Positions 60,537 through 64,000 of a stretch of DNA of 64,000 bases are shown piece after piece (within the stretch, counting starts at the first letter, position 1; every line of letters starts with the position of its first letter). The DNA comes from Nosema muscidifuracis (Eukaryota; Microsporidia; Nosematidae), in assembly GCA_028335825.1 (NCBI GenBank), contig JAIOKI010000023.1, positions 186,001 to 250,000 on the forward strand, read 5' to 3'. The notes under the pieces were generated by a model that saw nothing but the letters and a program-made list of their open reading frames with translations, was not told the DNA's origin and did no database searches. The position numbers and the translations under genes were made by a program.

Positions 60537-60631
60537 TGTATGTAATTTTGATAGTTAAGATTGTTAATAAGAAATGTGACTTAGAATATAATTTTAATTA
60601 CTTTGTTCAAACAAAAATCAAATTTAAACTA
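60537..60631 (+). other. 3' flank of rRNA unit 2
   Basis: AT-rich sequence similar to the flank of unit 1 for about 60 bp, then unique until the LINE fragment begins near 60630. Confidence 0.5.
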
Positions 60632-61283
60632 AAGTAAGGTGTAATTTAATTAGATGGTCTTCTGCGTTAGCTAATGCTCGTAGAATCCCTCAGTATTATA
60701 GAGAACATTGCTTTCTATGTGAGGGAGAACAGGAAAATCTTGAACATTTCCTGTAAGATTGTCCATCCTTATCTGAGACAAGATCTCTTTATGAGAACAA
60801 AATCCCAGAGTTAAATTCTTTAACTCTAACAAAAATAGAACGAGTTAAGATGATTATTGGTAATATAAATGACATTAAAACTTCACCAACAGGAAGAAAA
60901 GCTCTACTTGTAAGAGTAGAATTTCTTGATAAAATGATAGTACAAAGATATATCATTGTACAACAAAAGAGTAGACTTCATGTCTCATCAGAGTAAAATC
61001 TGATACAAAAGTAGCTAATTTATTAGCAACAAAAGAATTAAATTCTGACCTGGGAGGGGTTTGGCTTAAAGCTGCATATTATGCCGTAGCATTCCGCTGA
61101 ACTGAGTTGTGTTCTTAAATGGTGTATTGAACCAGGCGATAACCCAAAATCCTGCTGAACGCAGGTCTCAGTCATTATGACTGAAGGATTTTAATTAATC
61201 CTAAGGGGTTCCCAATCTTCCTACAAGCAAGGCTTTCATGGTATGCTGGTGTGTGTCACATAATATTGGATGTAGAAGTTTTT
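60630..61283 (+). mobile_element. LINE ORF2 3' fragment plus 3' UTR, from codon 1115
   Basis: Starts at the ACTAAA equivalent to T1115 of the intact ORF2, runs through the CCHC finger (CFLCEGEQENLEHF) to the ORF2 stop near 60996 and through most of the 3' UTR, including both hairpins (61151-61184). One codon in the finger region has become a stop. It is a few percent diverged from copy B. It ends in GAAGTTTTT at 61283, where an A-run and the ORF1 start of the next LINE follow. It complements the fragment at 38374-38845. Confidence 0.9.
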
Positions 61284-61290
61284 AAAAAAA

Positions 61291-61336
61291 ATGGGGTTAG
61301 ACAATTGTAAAAAAAACACTCCGCAGAGATGCAAAA
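61291..61336 (+). repeat. 46-bp tandem duplication at LINE 5' end
   Basis: 61291-61336 is repeated directly from 61337. Both units start at ATGGGGTTAGACAATTG. The offset of 46 is not a multiple of three, so the first ATG opens only a 21-codon frame and translation of ORF1 must use the second ATG. Confidence 0.95.
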
Positions 61337-63244
61337 ATGGGGTTAGACAATTGTAAAAAAAACACTCCGCAGAGATGCAGCACAAACGAGGACTTACCAA
61401 CCTCAAAAGTACAGAAAGATAGTCAAACATCTTTACTGGAAGGAATTAAAAGTAGTTATGGTACTCTTAGCACTGGTAATGCTTTGTACTATGACATAAA
61501 AAAATTGAATAGTCTCTACTCAAAAACAGAAGTTTTGTTTGAAAAAGCAAGTAAAAATTTTTATCATATTGATAAAGAAAAGAACAGAGATATTTACAAC
61601 ATCTCTAGATACTCATTAAGTCTGATAGACTTGATTAAGCTCCAAGATGCACATGTTAAGTCGTGTCAACGTGAACTGAGTACACAAAAGAAGAAGTATG
61701 AATTACTTCAAAAACAAGTGAATGATCTCATCAACCGTGTCAATTATGATGATGTCAATAAAGTAAACGCTGAATCAATGAATGAAGTGAAGCAGGAAAC
61801 TGCAATAAAAGACAAAGATCGAACTCCTCATCCGGATAACTCGATTGTAAAAGAGGATGGTAAGGTCACCATGCCATCTCAAATAACAAGCATTGGATCG
61901 CCCAAGTCCTCTGCACTATCAGTCTTCCTTTCCAAGGTAGCAAAAGCCTCTTGCAAAGGCAGGAAACCAAAGAGTCCCATTCTTTTAAAGAGAACATCTG
62001 AAGAAGGATGGACAAAGGTCGTAGCCAGCTACGGAAGATCAGTAGTGATCAAAAAAGATAGTCTATTGGCTGATAAAATGGAAGTTATCGATGACAACAG
62101 GTATACCTCACTAATGCCTGATTGGATTCGTAACATTAACAACAGTGAAGAGTCATCTGATGACTCTAATGATAAGAGTTATCCCTTAGCTTATCTAGGG
62201 GATCCTAAAAGACAACAGAGGTCGAAACGCCTTGATAAAAGTAACTACCCTCTGAGGCTATCAGAGGATGTAAAAAAAGAAAAGGAGCCGAAACACTCCA
62301 TAAAAGATAATATACATCTAGATGCCAATATGTGTAATCTAGATGTTATCACAAAAGAAGGCCTCCAAGGGCCTATGATAGTAGACCACAAAGCGACTGA
62401 CATCTTAATTGAGTCTGTAGAGTCCTTTGTGGAAACAATAAAAGAGGAACAATTTTCTAAGTTGCATAACTTGCAAGAGACTAAGAAAAATGTTGTACTC
62501 AACAAAAGGGAGAAGTCGAAACGCTTCACAAATAAAAACTACCCTAAGGTTGGCAAGCCGAAGGATGTTCTAAAAGTTCCCAGTAAAACCACTAAGGGAA
62601 GTGTGGTATCACACAAACAAAAGAAAAATCTCTTAAGGAGACTTAGAGAAGACTCAGCTCATAAAAAAGTTGAAATAAAAAATTTTATTGCCCCTAAAAT
62701 GAAGGACAATAGAGACAAAAAGCCAGTAAAGAAGAATACTGGAGAAAAATGGACAGATAAGCTGTCTAGAGAAGAACTCCTCAAAATCATGCTTGAGGGG
62801 AAGAAACCAGCCGAAAATAAGTATCGGCTGGTTACAATGGAAGGTCTACCATCAGGAGAGGGCCATAAAAATTTAGCTGTCTGGGCTAAGATACTAGGTG
62901 TTAAGGAATCAGATATTCCTTACATAAAAGATGTCAGTGGGAAGACGATCCTTTTAGTAAGATATGAAGCTGTTCTGAGAGTGGCAGACAGTCTTTGTAG
63001 AATTGCTGAGGGAGTCAGATGCCTGTCTGAGCCAAATGCCTTGAGACAGTTCTTGTCTCATAATAAAGATAAAATAGTAGCAGATCTTGCTGTTATTAAA
63101 AAAAGCTGGAAGTCTTTTGTTCCTCTGCAAAAGTCTATAAAAGTTATAGTACGATGTCTTAATAATTTGGAGACAAGTATGTTAAAAAAGTTTGCTTTAG
63201 ATGATGAAGCTATAAAAGATATTCTGGAGGCTAATGGTCCCTGA
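61337..63244 (+). CDS. LINE ORF1 protein, 635 aa
   Basis: Standard-length ORF1 of the young LINE family. Residues 94-140 form a Leu-rich coiled-coil segment, about 150-470 a Lys/Ser-rich low-complexity region, and 470-635 the conserved C-terminal domain shared with the 208-aa ORF1 at 29.1 kb. It differs from the corresponding part of the 729-aa copy at about one residue (H versus Y in the LSHNKDK stretch). Probably binds element RNA; no enzyme motif is seen. An upstream ATG at 61291 in another frame could depress its translation. It ends in ATGGTCCCTGA, which overlaps the ORF2 start. Confidence 0.9.
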   Translation: MGLDNCKKNTPQRCSTNEDLPTSKVQKDSQTSLLEGIKSSYGTLSTGNALYYDIKKLNSLYSKTEVLFEKASKNFYHIDKEKNRDIYNISRYSLSLIDLIKLQDAHVKSCQRELSTQKKKYELLQKQVNDLINRVNYDDVNKVNAESMNEVKQETAIKDKDRTPHPDNSIVKEDGKVTMPSQITSIGSPKSSALSVFLSKVAKASCKGRKPKSPILLKRTSEEGWTKVVASYGRSVVIKKDSLLADKMEVIDDNRYTSLMPDWIRNINNSEESSDDSNDKSYPLAYLGDPKRQQRSKRLDKSNYPLRLSEDVKKEKEPKHSIKDNIHLDANMCNLDVITKEGLQGPMIVDHKATDILIESVESFVETIKEEQFSKLHNLQETKKNVVLNKREKSKRFTNKNYPKVGKPKDVLKVPSKTTKGSVVSHKQKKNLLRRLREDSAHKKVEIKNFIAPKMKDNRDKKPVKKNTGEKWTDKLSREELLKIMLEGKKPAENKYRLVTMEGLPSGEGHKNLAVWAKILGVKESDIPYIKDVSGKTILLVRYEAVLRVADSLCRIAEGVRCLSEPNALRQFLSHNKDKIVADLAVIKKSWKSFVPLQKSIKVIVRCLNNLETSMLKKFALDDEAIKDILEANGP

Positions 63245-64000
63245 AAATAAAATTCTAAATATTGATTTATTACGATTCACTCTAAGGAATCAAAAAACTT
63301 CTTTATTTAAGCTTCTTAGAAGCAACAAAAGTATTTGTATTGATTTAAGTTACAAACTTATTAAAATCAAAAGTAAATGTCATTCGAGATCCCTCGGAGT
63401 AAAATCTTTAAATTATAATGTAATGTTTAATTTAAGAAAAAAGATCAAGCTTAACAGCTTACAAAAGAAGCTCTGCTTAGTAAAGGCCTTGGCAAGCCAT
63501 ATTAAGATTCCAGAGTTACAAAAGAAACTTACAAGAGTTAATCCAGTTTTAGATAACTGTATTGTAGGTAGTAAAAGACATCGCAGACGTGATACAACAT
63601 TTACTTTCTTTGCTGTAAAGAAAGTACAAAAAGACAACTTTATTAATGCATTAAAGCAGTTAAACATTAATGTGTTAAAAGAAAAACCAGCTAAGTTTAA
63701 GCAGGTACAAAAGTTAAAGACTCTTGACAAAGTTAAGCTTTGTAGTCTTAATATAAATCATCTTTATGGGAAGAAGGAAGACTTAGAGATCCTTTTGAAA
63801 GTAGAGAAACCATCAATTTTATGTCTACAAGAAACATGGAAGAAATCCACTTTTATTGGAAGACTAGAAAAGTATATGGTAGTGGAAACACCTGCCATAG
63901 GTAAAAATAAACCAGGTTTAATGACCTTGGTAAGAAAAAGTGGAGCAGTGAGATGTTCTAAAAAAGGTAATGATGACAACATCCTACAAACGGTTGTTGA
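63234..64000 (+). CDS. LINE ORF2, N-terminal 255 codons (runs off the window)
   Basis: Open from the ATG at 63234 to the window edge. It follows copy B residue for residue apart from a few substitutions (for example L25F and F140L). It covers the basic N-terminal extension and the start of the APE endonuclease, including LQET (E200). The ATG lies within the last 11 nt of ORF1, as in copy B. The remainder, with RT and finger, lies outside the window. Confidence 0.9.
   Translation, partial: MVPENKILNIDLLRFTLRNQKTSLFKLLRSNKSICIDLSYKLIKIKSKCHSRSLGVKSLNYNVMFNLRKKIKLNSLQKKLCLVKALASHIKIPELQKKLTRVNPVLDNCIVGSKRHRRRDTTFTFFAVKKVQKDNFINALKQLNINVLKEKPAKFKQVQKLKTLDKVKLCSLNINHLYGKKEDLEILLKVEKPSILCLQETWKKSTFIGRLEKYMVVETPAIGKNKPGLMTLVRKSGAVRCSKKGNDDNILQTVV

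Larger units (their letters stand above)
61284..64000 (+). mobile_element. Young APE-type LINE (copy C), cut by the window edge
   Basis: Second young copy of the LINE family, in inverted orientation relative to copy B. It starts with an A-run directly before ATGGGGTTAGAC (61291), repeats its first 46 bp, then has intact ORF1 and the start of ORF2. Near-identity to copy B shows recent insertion. Its 3' end is outside the window. Confidence 0.9.

Overview
The window looks like a repeat-rich chromosome region of a large-genome, very AT-rich microsporidian. The evidence is two ribosomal RNA units with a very short (about 1.23 kb) SSU, a short LSU of about 2.48 kb whose 5' end directly carries the 5.8S-like sequence, and a single AT-only ITS with no ITS2. 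The mobile elements (Merlin DNA transposons, Ty3/gypsy-like elements and APE-type LINEs) fit what is known of expanded microsporidian genomes such as Hamiltosporidium, Edhazardia or Anncaliia. I cannot name the species. I see no host protein gene: every long reading frame belongs to a transposable element or is an antisense shadow of one or of rRNA.

Layout. 0.4-2.85 kb: decayed LINE (minus). 5.0-5.9 kb: decayed Merlin transposon (minus). 6.5-10.2 kb: debris with isolated integrase-like and LINE RT motifs. 10.4-11.8 kb and 12.05-12.7 kb: two broken gypsy-like elements with extremely short terminal repeats. 12.7-28.6 kb: old debris with a LINE ORF2 3' part near 19 kb and two gypsy fossils (about 21.5-24.4 minus, 24.9-27.8 plus). 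28.7-29.75 kb: a second, divergent LINE family. 30.0-32.1 kb: a compact short-LTR element with a 5-bp target duplication, set in an older gypsy fossil. 32.1-38.4 kb: a near-complete LINE (minus) with intact ORF1 and ORF2. 38.4-38.85 kb: an ORF2 fragment. 38.9-42.85 kb: rRNA unit 1 (minus). 43.5-55.9 kb: spacer of gypsy and Merlin fossils. 56.66-60.54 kb: rRNA unit 2 (plus). 60.6-61.28 kb: a LINE 3' fragment. 61.29 kb to the end: a second young LINE copy (plus), cut by the window edge.

The right half is a large imperfect inverted repeat. The rRNA units are head to head, their SSU 5' ends 13.8 kb apart, and each is followed within about 100 bp by LINE sequence. rRNA and the adjacent 5' spacer block are nearly identical between arms, while the central spacer is not. 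The most notable observations are: (1) several gypsy-like families with 31-80 bp LTRs and gag beginning at the LTR edge, leaving no room for a primer-binding site; (2) LINE copies whose 5' end lies at the ORF1 start codon and carries tandem duplications of different length (46 and 282 bp); (3) two LINE fragments, one beside each rRNA unit, that meet at the same ORF2 position; (4) a 4-bp duplication in a universally conserved LSU core segment of unit 2.
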